Notes under the pieces: generated by a model
What the model saw: only the letters and a program-made list of their open reading frames with translations
Databases searched by the model: none
Told to the model about the DNA's origin: nothing
Translations under genes and position numbers: made by a program
Shown here: positions 33,158-45,869 of the stretch, piece by piece
Numbering within the stretch: position 1 is the stretch's first letter
Layout: every line of letters begins with the position of its first letter
Assembly (NCBI RefSeq): GCF_954871325.1
Contig: NC_088779.1
Coordinates: 31,308,729-31,372,728 of the forward strand
Direction: 5' to 3'
Source: Gordionus sp. m RMFG-2023
Taxonomy: Eukaryota; Nematomorpha; Gordioida; Chordodea; Parachordodidae
DNA: 64,000 nucleotides

Positions 33158-33368
33158 CAAAAAAAGAATAACTAACATTGGTGCTGGATCCCTAAAATTG
33201 TATATGTTAATATTGTGGGATAGTTTCTCTTAATTTTCCAACTGATTTATACTTGGTAACCAAATGAGAACTCTATAAGTCAAGCTCTGACCTAAAAGAT
33301 TTTTAAAAACCTAGCATGCAGGGTCTTTTACAGCGGATGTGGAAGGGGGGGGGGTGGCATGACGTAGG
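33158..33368. repeat. Segment present in D2, absent from D1
   Basis: D1 runs directly from AACGAATCACAAAGA to TCGTCATTGAAATT, while D2 has about 210 bp between them, including a 10-G run (33345-33354). No terminal repeats, so either an insertion in D2 or a deletion in D1. Confidence 0.55.
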
Positions 33369-34822
33369 ATCGTCATTGAAATTCATGAGTGGTATAGGAG
33401 GAGTCGATTATTATTGTTTAGGGAAGATATCCAATTTTATTGGGTGCATTTAAGAAACCAGTAAAGGAGTCTTAAAAGCCTGGGAGAGGAAATAATTGAG
33501 ATGAGATATAAGCGTGGACAGCTGATGAGGAATTAATGTGCGAAAATCATAGTTCGATAGAGCCACAGAAATGAGAACAAGTGTTTATTTTTAACATTAA
33601 TTTCAAATTTTTTCGTATATCATGACATTTCTTTTTTGTTATTTCATGGAGCAGTACGTAATAATGAGAATAGAAAATAAGCGTTGCGGAAGGCGGAAGT
33701 GGTGTATTTTTTTAAATATAATGTTTTATCAGAAAACAAAATACCATAAAAAGTTGAAAGAGTAGTGGTACAAAATGTCAAAATTATGACTATTTTTTTA
33801 AAAAAAAATCGCTCTCCCGTTAAATGGGAACGATCTGAATTTGGAAATCTGTTTAACTTATATAATTAATAATAGAGCTCCGAATCAAAATTTATGACCC
33901 TTCCGTAACCCAAATAGTACCCCCCCCCCTCACCATTCATACCCATACTATACCCCTACGAAATCAAAATTAGCGACAAAAGAAATTTAAATCAAAGTAG
34001 TCTTTCTTTTACCTCATTCCCCTTGCTCATAATGTTTATTTTCCCCTAATCCTATTCCATTTTATTCAAAATGTCAATATCGTCTTCACAACCCCTTATT
34101 CCTTCCCTCCACCCCTTCAATTTCAATGATGATCTTGCAGCAAGCATACCCATCTCGTCTTGTGTGGTGTAGTCATTATTTCTTTATTTTTTCAATTTTA
34201 AATCATGATGGTTTATTTGTTTTTTGAAATGGCTAAAATTATAATCCAACTTGGCACATATACTCAAATATTTTCTAGAAAAGGATCTAATGCCGGTATC
34301 AGGTTCAATGCTTAAAATTTTTTATAGTTTTGATCATTTGGTTTGTGATCATAATTACAATTACAGAAATCGGTTTATTACATTAATTAAGGTATAAAAA
34401 AAATTATATTAATCTATAGATAAAATAAGGAATTACAGTGCGCACAAATTGAACGTTGCAATCGCAAGCAATGCATTCCTTTAAATTGGGCACATTTCCT
34501 TTTCCAAATTGCACCCATTTCAAAAAAAAATGTAACTAGGTTTACTTTTTTGGAAACTTCTTTTTAAAAATAATAATTTAGATTTTGATACGAGAAGAAA
34601 TGTATACCACAAATAATGTAAGAATTGAATTATAAATTATGAGATTTTTTTATATATATAATGTAAATTGATATATTTAATATTTTGGGCATGGAATGAC
34701 GCCATTACCAAATAAATTTCTCAAATATTTAGAAGTAGATTGAAATGATCCTATATCAGGGACATCTTGATCATAAGAAGCCTACGATTATAATTGAACA
34801 TTTGATCATTATTAGATCTAAT

Positions 34823-35017
34823 TAGTGTTGTTAAACGGCACGGCTAACTCAATATTTTATCGCCAGAAAAATGTTGCCTAAGCCTCTAGATTTTGATAAT
34901 ATGTGTCTAGATCTTTGTTCCTTCTATGAACAAAATCCTCAGGCTTTGCGTAATATTTTTCTGGATGCTATGACCGGTTTTAAAAATCGGCTCAAAACGA
35001 GCCTTTTAACAACACCA
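34823..35017. mobile_element. hAT MITE (D2, U2)
   Basis: Flanked by GATCTAAT (34815-34822) and GATCTAAG (35018-35025). Orthologous to 15904-16088 within the duplicated block. Confidence 0.8.
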
Positions 35018-35228
35018 GATCTAAGTATAAATATAACATGAGTTATGCTTACATTTATTCAAGGTTTGGGGGAAGAATTCTCACAGTTTGATAAAAATAA
35101 AAAATTAAAAACTACAAAGACACCGGCTTAATAAAATTAAACTTGGTAAAAAAAAATCAGGATCTGGAAGCGCATTAAAAATGTTTAGAAATATTGAAAA
35201 TTTATTTTTCCCGCTCAATTCTTTATTT

Positions 35229-35642
35229 TAGAGATCTGCAAAGTTATAAAAAAAATTCGGGCCCGGCCCTGAAAAAAATTTACAATATAGCCAACAAACC
35301 CGGTCCGAATTTTTTTTGCCAAACAAAAACGTTTGGCTTCGTTTGTAGAAACTAGGCGTCATACGGCATGTATCTACAATAAATATATGATCACAAACTT
35401 TTGAAATATTTTCTGATAACAAATAAGGCGACAATAATTTTTAATTTTATTTAGTTAAGAACTAGGCGCCATATGTCATGCCATAATATATCTTTTATTT
35501 TGGGAATAATAATTTAAAAAATTTTATTTTATAAAAATTAAATTGTAAATGTTTTTTTATAAAATTTTACTATAATTTTAAAATGGATTTTATTTTTTTT
35601 TTAAAAAAAATCATATGACAAAATGGAAACATATATTTGTAA
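35229..35642. mobile_element. Insertion in U2 with perfect 8-bp TSD (D2 copy)
   Basis: CTTTATTT stands at 35221-35228 and 35643-35650. The uninterrupted site is seen in both U1 copies (13663 and 32328 regions). The 8-bp duplication suggests hAT mobilisation, though the right end is not a clear inverted repeat of the left. Confidence 0.75.
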
Positions 35643-36997
35643 CTTTATTTATCATATTTTTAATAATCATCATACGCCATTTTCTATTATATAGTAAAAT
35701 TCGATACATGCCATGATAGCTGCAAATGTCGAATTTACTCATTAATTAATAAAAATGAAACATTATTGGTTATTTTCTTTAAAAAAAAAGTTGTTTTATC
35801 ATCTTAAAATTCAATGAATTAACATCCATTAGATGGCGTAATAGTAATAAAATATAATTAATTTTTAATATTCTATATTCTCGCTTTTAACATTATAATT
35901 CAAGAAAAATGTAATCTAAACTATAAAATTATTTCCTTGCATAGTAGTGGTGATTCTATAGTATAATCTTTATATTAATGGGTTGTTTATTAAAATATGC
36001 ATCAATTATCTATATAAAATTCTTATCTATTTTTAATTTTTTTTTTGATTGGTTGTTATAAAGCCTTACTATTATTCATTGAGACGTTTTTAATAAGAAT
36101 TTCGTTGAAAATTTAAAATTTTCCTACCAAGTTTTATTAAAACAAAATAACTAACCAAGTTATATTTTTGCAAAAAATTTCTGTAAGTTCCATTAAAAAA
36201 TTTATTTAACTACTAAGTGTAAGCTAGCTGCATATTTTGAATAGTAGTAAACTGGTCACTTATCAAGTTACAAATTTTTATATATCTAACTCTCGAATTT
36301 TAATGATTGATTTTGCAAATTTATAAGATTTGGTGGATTTATATGTCCCAACCAGGACGTTTCTGGAGGTGGGGCACTATTAGGTTCAGGTTGCTTATTT
36401 TTAAAAAATTAGTTTACTTTAGCTTATATTTCTTTCAAATTATTGTAATATATTGTATACATTTGAGGGAGAGATGGGAGTGAGAGGGGTTTCTAGTGAG
36501 AATATTTTTTCAAGCTTTAAAATTGATATTTACGAGAACAAGCTAATTTCCGGTGGGGAAGATCACCTCTTCCATCCCCCCTTTCACTTACGAGTGCATT
36601 AAATAAATTTGTTAGGGGAAGGGGGAACTATCTAGGTTTCTTTTCCCTTATTTACAATTTTATTGGAGGTTCCTTAAAATCTACATATTGCGGACCTTTG
36701 TCTTAGTTTTAAATAATAATTTTAAACTTTTCGTTTTATTATTTTTTATATTTAAAATGATTTTTTTTTACCAAAAATTTGAGAATTAAATCATTATTTA
36801 AAAAAAAAATTACTTATCTTAACTTATTTTTCTTTCAATGGAAGAGATGGGTGGGATGTTTTGTGCTTAAAATAATTTTACGAGAACGGGAAAATTTTTA
36901 AAGAGGGATTTATTCCTGCTGCCTTCCTCTCTTGTCACATTTACGAGTGCATTGTATATAATTTCTCAAGTTATAATCGTATCAGGCGCTCCGCTTC

Positions 36998-37224
36998 CAG
37001 TGTTGCTAAAAGGCTCATCTTGAACCGATTTTTAAAAAGGGCCAACTCATTATTTTAGCCAGAAAAATATTGTCCATGCCTCGAGATTTCACTAATAGAT
37101 GTCTCCAAACCTCTGTTTTCCTTCTAAGAACAAAATCTTCAGGCTTGCGTAGCATTTATCTGGTTAAAATATTGAGGTAGCCGTTTTTAAAAACCGTTCA
37201 AAACAAGCCGTTCAACAACACTAA
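36998..37224. mobile_element. hAT MITE, second insertion (D2)
   Basis: Paralogue of 18260-18465. Flanks TCCGCTTC and ACCGCCTC match at six of eight positions, supporting an 8-bp target duplication. Confidence 0.75.
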
Positions 37225-39110
37225 CCGCCTCTACAGGTCCAGAGTCTCGAACCCAACAGAATCGCAAAACTGAAATAAACCCTTACAATTTTTTAAACCA
37301 TAACTAAACCGATTAGAATAAAATATGACAAAACGAGAACCGAATTGTGGCGTATTGCATTTTTATAGGCTCTGTCCTAAATATCAAAAATCATATTTCG
37401 CAAACTTTAACGACTTTTACATTTTTAGAGGTTCTGTCCTAAATATCAAAAATATATTTTTTAAACTTTCCAAACTTTAACTACTTTTAATATAAAATAA
37501 AAACTTTCCCATCACATAATTCTTGAAAAAATATTTAAATTTACAAAATTTTAACATATGATTTGATTTTAAATTTTAATAACTTTTGAAAGTTTTTTCA
37601 TCTTTGCGAAATTTTAAACCAGGTATAGGACAACAACCTTATAAAAAAATTATTTTTTTAACTACTTACTCACTTGTTAGTGCATATAATATTAATAATC
37701 TATATAACTAATCATATGTTAAAATATTAAGAAAATAAAATTTATAAATTGCATTAAAAAATAATATAAATATTACTTAACACAAATTTTGATACTAGTT
37801 AAATATTAAGTGAATAGTCTAAATAATTAAATAAATTGATGATCTTAACTAAATAGAATAGACTTTCATATAAAAAAACAATCTTTTTTTTCTTATATGA
37901 TATCTTTTTTTTATGTATATTTATTCACTTGTAATATTTATGTTATATGTTGGACTTTATTATCATAAATATATGCTGATATAAATTACATAAAAAAAAT
38001 CATCATGTCTGAAGACATAGCTTCTTCAAACATGTGATTATTTCTCTCCCATAATCAACCAATAAAAAACACTAACTTCAAAAGATCACTTTTGATTGAC
38101 ATTTCATATATATCATTAAATATATTTACATATATAATTACACAACAAAAACACAAAACTACAACAACAAACACAAAACTACAAGAACAAATTACACATT
38201 ACTTTAGATTTATATGAAACCAGATGTTTTTCCGAAAATGAAATTGAGGTAAAAATTTTTTTTATATAAAAAAATATAATTAAATGTTAGTTTTTTGAGA
38301 TGTTAAAATTAAGTTAACCATAAGGTTTATATAACGAGAAGAAATAAAGTTTATTTAAATAAGAAATTTTATAATGGATCATTAAATACCTTCAATTATT
38401 CCTACACGTTTTTAAAACATTGTTTTTAGAGATTCTCATGCATAAGTTGCTTTGCCCGTTAAATTATTTGTTCGTTCCCCGGCCATTTTAAAAAAATTTG
38501 CCCTGCCCAGCTCGTTTCAAAAAGTCAATTCTAGCACGGCTCGTTAAAATTTTACTAACATGTTCGCCATCATTACTAAATTTTTAAAGAAAAATCAGAG
38601 ATTAGCTAGGATACCCTAATCTATTTTTTATATATAAATCGTCAAATCCTTGGATCCCTTCCTCTTTTCCATTTTTTTTTAAAACAAGTGATTGAACAAA
38701 GATCTGTTGCCAGTAATCAATTATTATATATCCAATCCTAGAATAAATTGATTCATTATTATCAAGAATAATAATATTCCATTCAAAACATCGATAGAAG
38801 AATATTTTTCTGAAATTATAACATATTTTAGGTTTAAAAAAATTTATAAACGTTTAAATAAAAACATTAAGATATGGTGTAGACAAAAATAGATAATTTA
38901 TATTATTCTTTGTTTTTATTTTAGATAACAAGCCCTGTCTTACATTTTAATGATCGTTTTATAACTTTTTCTCATAAACTTATTTTAATTAATCTATATC
39001 AAATTTTAATTTTCTTTCAATTGTGCGTTATCTGAAACATAGTGAATTTTTAATACTTAATCAATATATATATAATTATATATTATATTTAAGGAAAAGG
39101 AAACATAATA
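37225..39110. repeat. Non-coding part of block D2
   Basis: Alignable with D1 18466-20270. A short local duplication of TTTTTAGAGGTTCTGTCCTAA-type sequence (37350-37445) is D2-specific. No gene. Confidence 0.55.
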
Positions 39111-39114
39111 GGTC

Positions 39115-39515
39115 GCCATTTCTCCAAAAACTTTTCTAAAGTTTTTAAAATTTGATAAATTAAGATCCGTCAGATGGCGTAATGATTAAAATTTATATTA
39201 TTTATTTATTTTTATCATTTTAAAATATTAAAATACAAGAAAACAATAATCCATATAAAATTGATTTTCATTTTCTTCTAATATTTTCTTTATTTAAGAT
39301 AAACAGTTGTTTATTAAATGTGTTTACCATATAAAAAATTATTTAAATTTTTTTAAAATGTATGATTGGTTAAATATATCTTCATTCCTTATGATATTTC
39401 CTTTCACAGATGGCAGAAAGGTTTGTTACACAATATTATTTTGGCTAAAATCTTAATCGGACAGTTTCTAAATATCCACCCAAATCTAGCTTTTTAACGA
39501 CATTAACCTAGAGGT
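39115..39515 (+). repeat. Dispersed repeat R (D2 copy)
   Basis: Closest relative of 22075-22470, with the same landmark series. Confidence 0.75.
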
Positions 39516-39718
39516 AGGATATTTTTTTTAAAAAAAATCGCTCTCCTGGAAGATGGGATCAAATGGAGTTTCAAAATGGGTGCGATTTATATAATTATAA
39601 CAGTGAAGCTTCGAATCAAAACTTCTATTCCTCCCTAAAGCAATGACGATGGTATACCTCATATGTCGTCATTGTGTATTTTTATATTATACATATCTAT
39701 AACTTTAGATATACAGGG

Positions 39719-39860
39719 TTTCCCATTCAAAAAAAGGAAAAGTCCCATTCAAAAAAAGGAAAAGTGTCAATCAAAAAAGGAAAATTCCCCAAAAAGAAAG
39801 GAAAAAGTCGGATCAAAGAAGGAAAAGTGTCAATCATAAAAGGAAAAGGTCCAAAATATC
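39719..39860. repeat. GGAAAAG minisatellite (D2)
   Basis: Two clean 22-bp units against three in D1, then degenerate units with the same core. Confidence 0.85.
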
Positions 39861-40060
39861 TGTATCCGTATACAATTTTCTAGTACTGTAAACATTTCTA
39901 ACAAAAAAATCGAACGCGTTCACGTTTACTTTCAAAAAAATAGGATCGCGTTCAGCGTTCGTTCAAAATTTGATGACTAATTTTTTTTTAAAAAATTAAA
40001 TTTAATATAAATAAATGTCTTCCATATTAAAAATTAATATAGTTTTTATTTTTGATATAA

Positions 40061-40333
40061 TTATAAATACAATATAATATAAGAGAATTTTACAAAAAAT
40101 TTTTCGTATAAATTTTTAATAAAACAATTAATTGTTTTTCCTTCATCAGATAGACGTGAACGCTTGGCAGTTAATACGGCATTAGCTAAACTAAAAACGC
40201 GCTCTACAGGGGCAGTTGAGAGGATTGCGTTATTATGCTTAATAAACAACTCTTTTAACGTGGGGAATTTATTAAAAACTTGTTTTGTCCTTTGCTTCAA
40301 AAAATTGAGATAAGTTATCCTCCTCCAATTCAT
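40061..40333 (-). pseudogene. hAT-B transposase C-terminal remnant (D2)
   Basis: Contains KELFIKHNNAILSTAPVERV and FSLANAVLTAKRSRLSDEGK, the hAT dimerisation core. The N-terminal residues differ in frame from the D1 copy, so neither is intact. Confidence 0.7.
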
Positions 40334-40728
40334 TCTCTACTTCCTCGTCAAGAAAAAAGGATATCTCAAAATTAACAGTTCTTGTTATCATTTCTAGGGT
40401 TTTCGATGCATTTTTTCAATAATCTACAAGTTTATTTTTTATAGGTTCGTTTTGTGGAAGTTTTATCCATGGTTATCGAAGCTATTGCAGAAAGAACATA
40501 TAGATCTTCATATATATATTCAGATCTTAAAAAGATAAAATATATGTAATTAATTTGATAGTGATAGGTTTAATACCTTTTAATAATCCCATTTTATGCG
40601 TCTAGCAATAGAGTTGACCCTATTTTAGGCTAATAATTTTTTTTAATTTTAAAATAACTATCGATATTGTTGGGGTCAAAATTCCAAATGCATTTATTCT
40701 TTAAATTTAATGATTTTATATAATTACA

Positions 40729-40935
40729 TTATATATAAAATGATACAATTATTATTACAACCAAATTTCGTTTTAAATTGCAACTTGAAGATTTTGAAAT
40801 GATACTTTTTTGGGTAAATTTAACATTTGGTAAGTATTGAATTAGTTCCTTCAATATCGGATGTAACTGTAAATAATTACCATCATTTGATTTTAAATAT
40901 TTAGAATCAGATGATGATGAAATAATAATATCCAT
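40729..40935 (-). pseudogene. Possible hAT-B transposase N-terminal fragment
   Basis: Starts MDIIISSSSDSKYLKSND, then LHPILKELIQYLPNV. It sits upstream of the C-terminal remnant on the same strand inside the same element, as an N-terminus would. No BED zinc finger is visible. Assignment rests on position only. Confidence 0.35.
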
Positions 40936-41799
40936 GCTTGTGCTAATCTATTAATTTAAAATATTAACAATAATATTCAAATTAATAAACTATAATAATG
41001 GCGTGTGAAAATAATGAAATGCGAAAAAGGCGAAACAGCTGATTAAAAAATATAAGACTTTTTATCTTAAAAAATTCGGATTAATATTAAATTTTTCAAA
41101 TAAAATAAAAGGTGTTTTTATAATTGAACGAACGTTAAATTCGCGCGTTCACGTTCAAAGTTCGTCAAAAAATAAAAGGAATGCCGTTCATCATTTTTTC
41201 CAAAAAAACGTACTTCGTTCACGAACGCGTTCAAAACGAACTTCGTTAACGACGCCTTCGTGAACGAACTTCGTTAACTAACACGTTTCAAAATGAACGC
41301 GTTCGTTTACAACATACGATTTTGAAAATCTACCCACCAACCCTGACGACTTACCCGCCCGTTATAATAATTATCCTTCCCCTTTATCATCTTTTTTACA
41401 AAATTTTTCCGGTCTTTGGCAGATCTCTACAAGCGACTAAACAGGGCTTTGTTGCCGACACTCTATCCAACACTCGAATAAATTGATATAAAATCAAGCA
41501 CGATATTCTATTCAAAAGATTCGATAGCGAAGATTTTCTACGAAATTCTAACATATTTTTAAAAAAAAATTACAAACTAGAGTAAATTGCTAGTTTAAAC
41601 AAAAATTTTATGGTGCCATACAGACGGCAAAAAGGTACAAATTTTTCGATGCTTAATACTTTTCTTATAAATTTACTTTAATTAATTTACAAATTTTATT
41701 TTTTTTTGGAATTGCCTTATTATTTGAAATATAGTGATTTTTTAATACATCATGGACATAGCTACTATAATATATATATTTATGTATTGTATTTAAGGA

Positions 41800-42120
41800 A
41801 AAGAAAACACATTAGATTGCTCATTTTCTTCCAAAAACTATTTTATAGTTTTAAAATTTAGTAAATTAGCATCCATCAGATGGCGTAATAATTAAATATA
41901 TAATTCATTTATTTTTAAATATCATTTTAAACATTAAAATAATACCTGTTTATTTTATAATATCATTTTAAAAAAATTATCTACTGTTTTTAAAATATAT
42001 TATCTACTTTTTTTTAAATATATGATTGGTTAAATATATCTTTATTTATTTACGATATTTCTTTTTATGGATGGCAGAAAGGTTTGGGCTTCTACTTGCT
42101 AATTGAAGCGTGAACAATAT
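41800..42120 (+). repeat. Dispersed repeat R (partial)
   Basis: Carries CATCCATCAGATGGCGTAAT, ATGATTGGTTAAATAT and GGATGGCAGAAAGG, with a large internal loss. Confidence 0.65.
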
Positions 42121-43036
42121 CGCTCTCCTGGAAAATGGGATCGAATTAAATTTCGAAATGGGTACAACTTATATAATTATAACAGTAACGTTCCGAATCC
42201 ACTTCTATTCATCCCTAAAGCAATGACGATGGTACCTCATATGTTGTAATTGTGAAATTTTATATTAGATAGAATATCGAATGTCAATCAAATATTGTTT
42301 CGTAGATTATATATATATATAGTTTTTATATAATATCTTATTAAAAAAATTGTATGTTATAAACGCCAAATATCAATATGATGTCGTCAATCACTAATGT
42401 TTTAGTGGAACAAAATGCGTGTTGAAAAAAAAATGAATTCCTTTGTTTATAAAATATTATATTGAATAAAATATAAAATAACATATTTTAACATGGATAT
42501 ATTATTATGGTGATATTTTACAATTATTTCAAAATATATATCGAAATAGCTACTTATAATATTTATTATATCCTCGGTCTAGAATTGAACTGCTCCAGTT
42601 GACATTTTCAAAATTTTTGAGTTAGAAGTGGATAATAACTTATTTATTCCTGAATATATATAAAAATAAAAAAAATAAAATCATTAATTTTTGCCAAAGT
42701 TATAGCACTGTCAATTTATGCGCTATTTGCATATAACGATGTAATTTTCGATTCATGCATGGCCTATCCTATTATCTTATTTAATCACGTGTTGTATTTC
42801 CCTCCTTCTTTTAATTTTTTGCTATTCCATATTGAATCATAAAAATATTTCCATTTATTTTCATTTCATATCTAATCCTAAATTATATTAATTTCAAGGT
42901 AAACTTTTTATCGATAATTGTTTTTAAAATATATTTTAATTAATTATTTTGATATTTATTCTTAAATATAAAACAAGATCCATATCTAACCTACCTTTAG
43001 CCATGTTGTAGTTTTGTGATTTTGTTATATATTTAG
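42121..43036. repeat. D2 segment that recurs inverted at 48855-50960
   Basis: GTTGTATTTCCC, ACATCGTTATATGC-type words and GATCCATATCTAACCTACC match the downstream region in reverse. At about 42870 it holds TCATATCTAATCC, the uninterrupted target of the foldback element at 48963-50428. Confidence 0.75.
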
Positions 43037-43402
43037 AAGAGACCTGCAGACCCCGCACCCTATGCTCGGCCCGGGTACCAGGGACGGGCCGTATTTTAAA
43101 TTTTTAAACTGATAGAAGGAGCAAAGGTCTAGATATATAGTAACGAAATTTCCAGGCTTAGGCAATACTTTTCTAGCTAAAATATTGAGTTAACCGTTTT
43201 TGTTTAACAACATTATGCTTGCTTATTAAATGATAATACTCCCCTAAAAATATGATAAAATACCAAATAGGTCATTTTTTGTATATACCAGGGACGAATA
43301 TAATTTTAAAAAATTCCGAGCCGGGCCTAAAATTTTTAAACCCGGTCCGGGCCGAACTTTTTTTAATCCGGACCTTGCAAATGGTACCTCTGCAGGTCTC
43401 CG
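43037..43402. mobile_element. GC-rich AGACCTGCAG MITE with 8-bp TSD
   Basis: Ends AAGAGACCTGCAG and CTGCAGGTCTCCG, flanked by ATATTTAG (43029-43036) and ATATTTAT (43403-43410). Inside, about 43104-43210, is the right half of a hAT MITE (ATATTGAGTTAACCG). The 62794-63071 element is the same family in opposite orientation. Confidence 0.7.
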
Positions 43403-43572
43403 ATATTTATATATAATGATATATTTAAAATGTCAATCAAGAATTCGTTTTGTTTTTAGTGAAGATTAATGAATAATTAAGAATCTTACAACAAATATAT
43501 CCCACCATCAATTCGCAAGACATCATAGGAGATACATTACTCACCGCATAAGGGCTGACAAAAGACTGTTTA

Positions 43573-43872
43573 TTGCTAACTTATCGAATTCTATCCAATA
43601 ATAATAATATTTATAAGGCCTTCCAATCTCTTAAACTACTCACCACCTTTAAAACCAATCCTTTACCAAGACTACAATTAAATAACAACAAGATTATAAC
43701 TGACCCTAAGGAACAATTAGACTTATGGATAGACCACTACATGAACCTCTACAGAACGAGATGGCCTAGACCTAGATGTGACTACCCCTTCCAATCACCC
43801 ACTCAGAATCTGAACAAGTCCGATATAATCGGTGCCATTAAATGTCTAAAAATGCATAAAGATGCTGGATGA
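43573..43872 (+). pseudogene. LINE reverse transcriptase, leading segment
   Basis: Open for 99 codons: SNNNNIYKAFQSLKLL, then DPKEQLDLWIDHYMNLYRTR and LNKSDIIGAIKCLKMHKDAG. This is the linker and first RT motif (the usual I--LK--KA-G-D). The frame closes just where the family motif would continue, and the continuation is in the next frame from 43862. Confidence 0.75.
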
Positions 43873-44302
43873 TAGAATTTTTGCAGAACTCTGGAAGATA
43901 GAGGTAGAGCTAAGTGCTAGCTTACTACTTCCCCTCTTTAGGGAGATTTGGAATACGGGCAAGTTTCCTGACGAATGGATGACATCAATTATACTAAACT
44001 TCCCTAAAAATAAGTCCCCAAACTGCCTTAAAGATTACAGAGGTATTGCACTGATTACAGTTGCCCTAAAAATGACATACATCATATCAGTCAGGATTAA
44101 ACCAATAATTAATAGGTTCCTTTCTAACGCTATCACATCATACAGGAAGGGCAGAAATACTACGGAGTTGACTATGGTACTTAAGGTCATTCTGGAAAAG
44201 GCCAGAATGCATAAATCCCCCATCTTTGCCCTAATGATTGATAAGCCTTCGATTTCATTATGCAGCACAAGATATGGTCCTTGTTGGAAAACAAAGGAAT
44301 AG
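43862..44302 (+). pseudogene. LINE reverse transcriptase, middle segment
   Basis: FREIWNTGKFPDEWMTSIIL, NFPKNKSPNCLKDYRGIALI and ITSYRKGRNTTELTMVLKVI correspond to RT motifs around the NYRGI and F-KGR blocks. After PIFALMID the frame is lost in the FxDFxKAFD catalytic region. Residues 43969 on are duplicated in inverse at 45848-45011. Confidence 0.8.
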
Positions 44303-44535
44303 ATAAGCATCTGATATCGCTTATTAAGGTAATTTATGACAATCATAGTGTAGTACCTCAACATCTAAATGTAAAATCACAACCTTTTAAAGCAAATAGG
44401 GGCCTTAAGCAAGGATGCATTCTCTCGCCTATTATTTTTAATGTAATAATGAATGATATCCTAAATAAATCCTTTAAACAAGAATATGCACTCAACCCAC
44501 ATTACAGGGATCAACAGCACCACAATGACATGTAA
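44260..44535 (+). pseudogene. LINE reverse transcriptase, GLKQGCILSP segment
   Basis: Opens MQHKIWSLLENKGIDKHLIS and includes FKANRGLKQGCILSPIIFNV, the classic RT block preceding the YADD box. A stop after HHNDM interrupts before that box. Confidence 0.85.
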
Positions 44536-44544
44536 AACTCTCTT

Positions 44545-44812
44545 AATTTTCTATTTTATGCCGGCGACGTGTGTATATTAGCTAACTGGGAATACAAGAT
44601 AAGAAATATTTTATCATTATTTGTCAACAACTGTTATGAATATGGATTAAGAGTTAAGTACACAAAAACCAAGCTTATCACCTCAAATACATATGCGAGT
44701 AACTTAAACCCCTTTAACTTTGAGGTAGTTTCAGATTTCAAATACCTAGGAACCAAGATAACACCATTAGGCTTCACAATATTAGATATGAAATTGAGAA
44801 CTAATAGTGCGT
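44545..44812 (+). pseudogene. LINE reverse transcriptase, YxGD box segment
   Basis: LNFLFYAGDVCILANWEYK holds the catalytic box as YAGD rather than YADD, then GLRVKYTKTKLITS and VVSDFKYLGTKITPLG. The change of the first Asp to Gly also occurs in the inverted copy, so it predates the rearrangement. The segment ends at the rearrangement junction (44806). Confidence 0.8.
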
Positions 44813-45848
44813 AATATGTTTTGGTGATTCTTCTTAGGCATTTGTTTATAAATATTTGAGTTGCGTTGATGTTGCTTTTAGTGTCCTGCCAAGACTCCAG
44901 TCCGTAGGTAAGAATGGGTACAATTAGGGACTTAAAGAGTCTTTTTTAAAAATTAATTGATATTTTGAATGACCATAATTTCGACAGTTGATGATATCGG
45001 AGTCTAGCATTATTAGTTCTCAATTTCATATCTAATATTGTGAAGCCTAATGGTGTTATCTTGGTTCCTAGGTATTTGAAATCTGAAACTACCTCAAAGT
45101 TAAAGGGGTTTAAGTTACTCGCATATGTATTTGAGGTGATAAGCTTGGTTTTTGTGTACTTAACTCTTAATCCATATTCATAACAGTTGTTGACAAATAA
45201 TGATAAAATATTTCTTATCTTGTATTCCCAGTTAGCTAATATACACACGTCGCCGGCATAACATAGAAAATTAAGAGAGTTTTACATGTCATTGTGGTGC
45301 TGTTGATCCCTGTAATGTGGGTTGAGTGCATATTCTTGTTTAAAGGATTTATTTAGGATATCATTCATTATTACATTAAAAATAATAGGCGAGAGAATGC
45401 ATCCTTGTTTAAGGCCCCTATTTGCTTTAAAAGGTTGTGATTTTACATTTAGATGTTGAGGTACTACACTATGATTGTCATAAATTACCTTAATAAGCGA
45501 TATCAGATGCTTATCTATTCCTTTGTTTTCCAACAAGGACCATATCTTGTGCTGCATAATGAAATCGAAGGCTTATCAATCATTAGGGCAAAAATGGGGG
45601 ATTTATGCATTCTGGCCTTTTCCAGAATGACCTTAAGTACCATAGTCAACTCCATAGTATTTCTGCCCTTCCTGTATGATGTGATAGCGTTAGAAAGGAA
45701 CCTATTAATTATTGGTTTAATCCTGACTGATATGATGTATGTCATTTTTAGGGCAACTGTAATCAGTGCAATACCTCTGTAATCTTTAAGGCAGTTTGGG
45801 GACTTATTTTTAGGGAAGTTTAGTATAATTGATGTCATCCATTCGTCA
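44809..45848 (-). repeat. Inverted copy of the LINE middle (1040 bp)
   Basis: Reverse complement of 43969-44806 lies at 45011-45848 (equal length, 838 bp, only a few mismatches seen). Reverse complement of 45850-46024 lies at 44809-44983 (175 bp). The 27 bp between them (44984-45010) is the original linker, missing from the + strand flanks. So B-linker-C has become B / inverted(B-linker-C) / C. Confidence 0.9.
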
Positions 45849-45869
45849 GCGAAATTATGGTCATTCAAA

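Larger units (their letters stand above)
33473..36541. repeat. Repeat unit U2 (D2 copy)
   Basis: Aligned with 14554-17587 from AAAGGAGTCTTAAAAGCCTG onward, including the hAT MITE and the CTTTATTT-flanked insertion. This is among the best-matched stretches of the D1/D2 pair. Confidence 0.8.
39881..41316 (-). mobile_element. hAT-B element (D2)
   Basis: Paralogue of 22853-24370 with the same flanking words (CAATTTTC at 39873-39880; CGATTTTG at 41317-41324) and the same terminal and GAACGCG-rich subterminal sequence. Two transposase pieces remain on the minus strand. Confidence 0.8.
31905..43110 (+). repeat. Block D2 of the segmental duplication
   Basis: Direct copy of D1 with the same nested insertions: hAT MITEs, the CTTTATTT-flanked insertion, dispersed GATGGCGTAAT repeats, the GGAAAAG minisatellite and a hAT with 8-bp duplications. 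It adds 41880-42930, which also occurs inverted at 48855-50960. Confidence 0.85.

Noticed and set aside
44035-44364. 109-codon minus-strand open frame (and its mirror at 45453-45782)
   Set aside because: It is the antisense of the LINE reverse transcriptase and appears twice only because that segment is inverted-duplicated.
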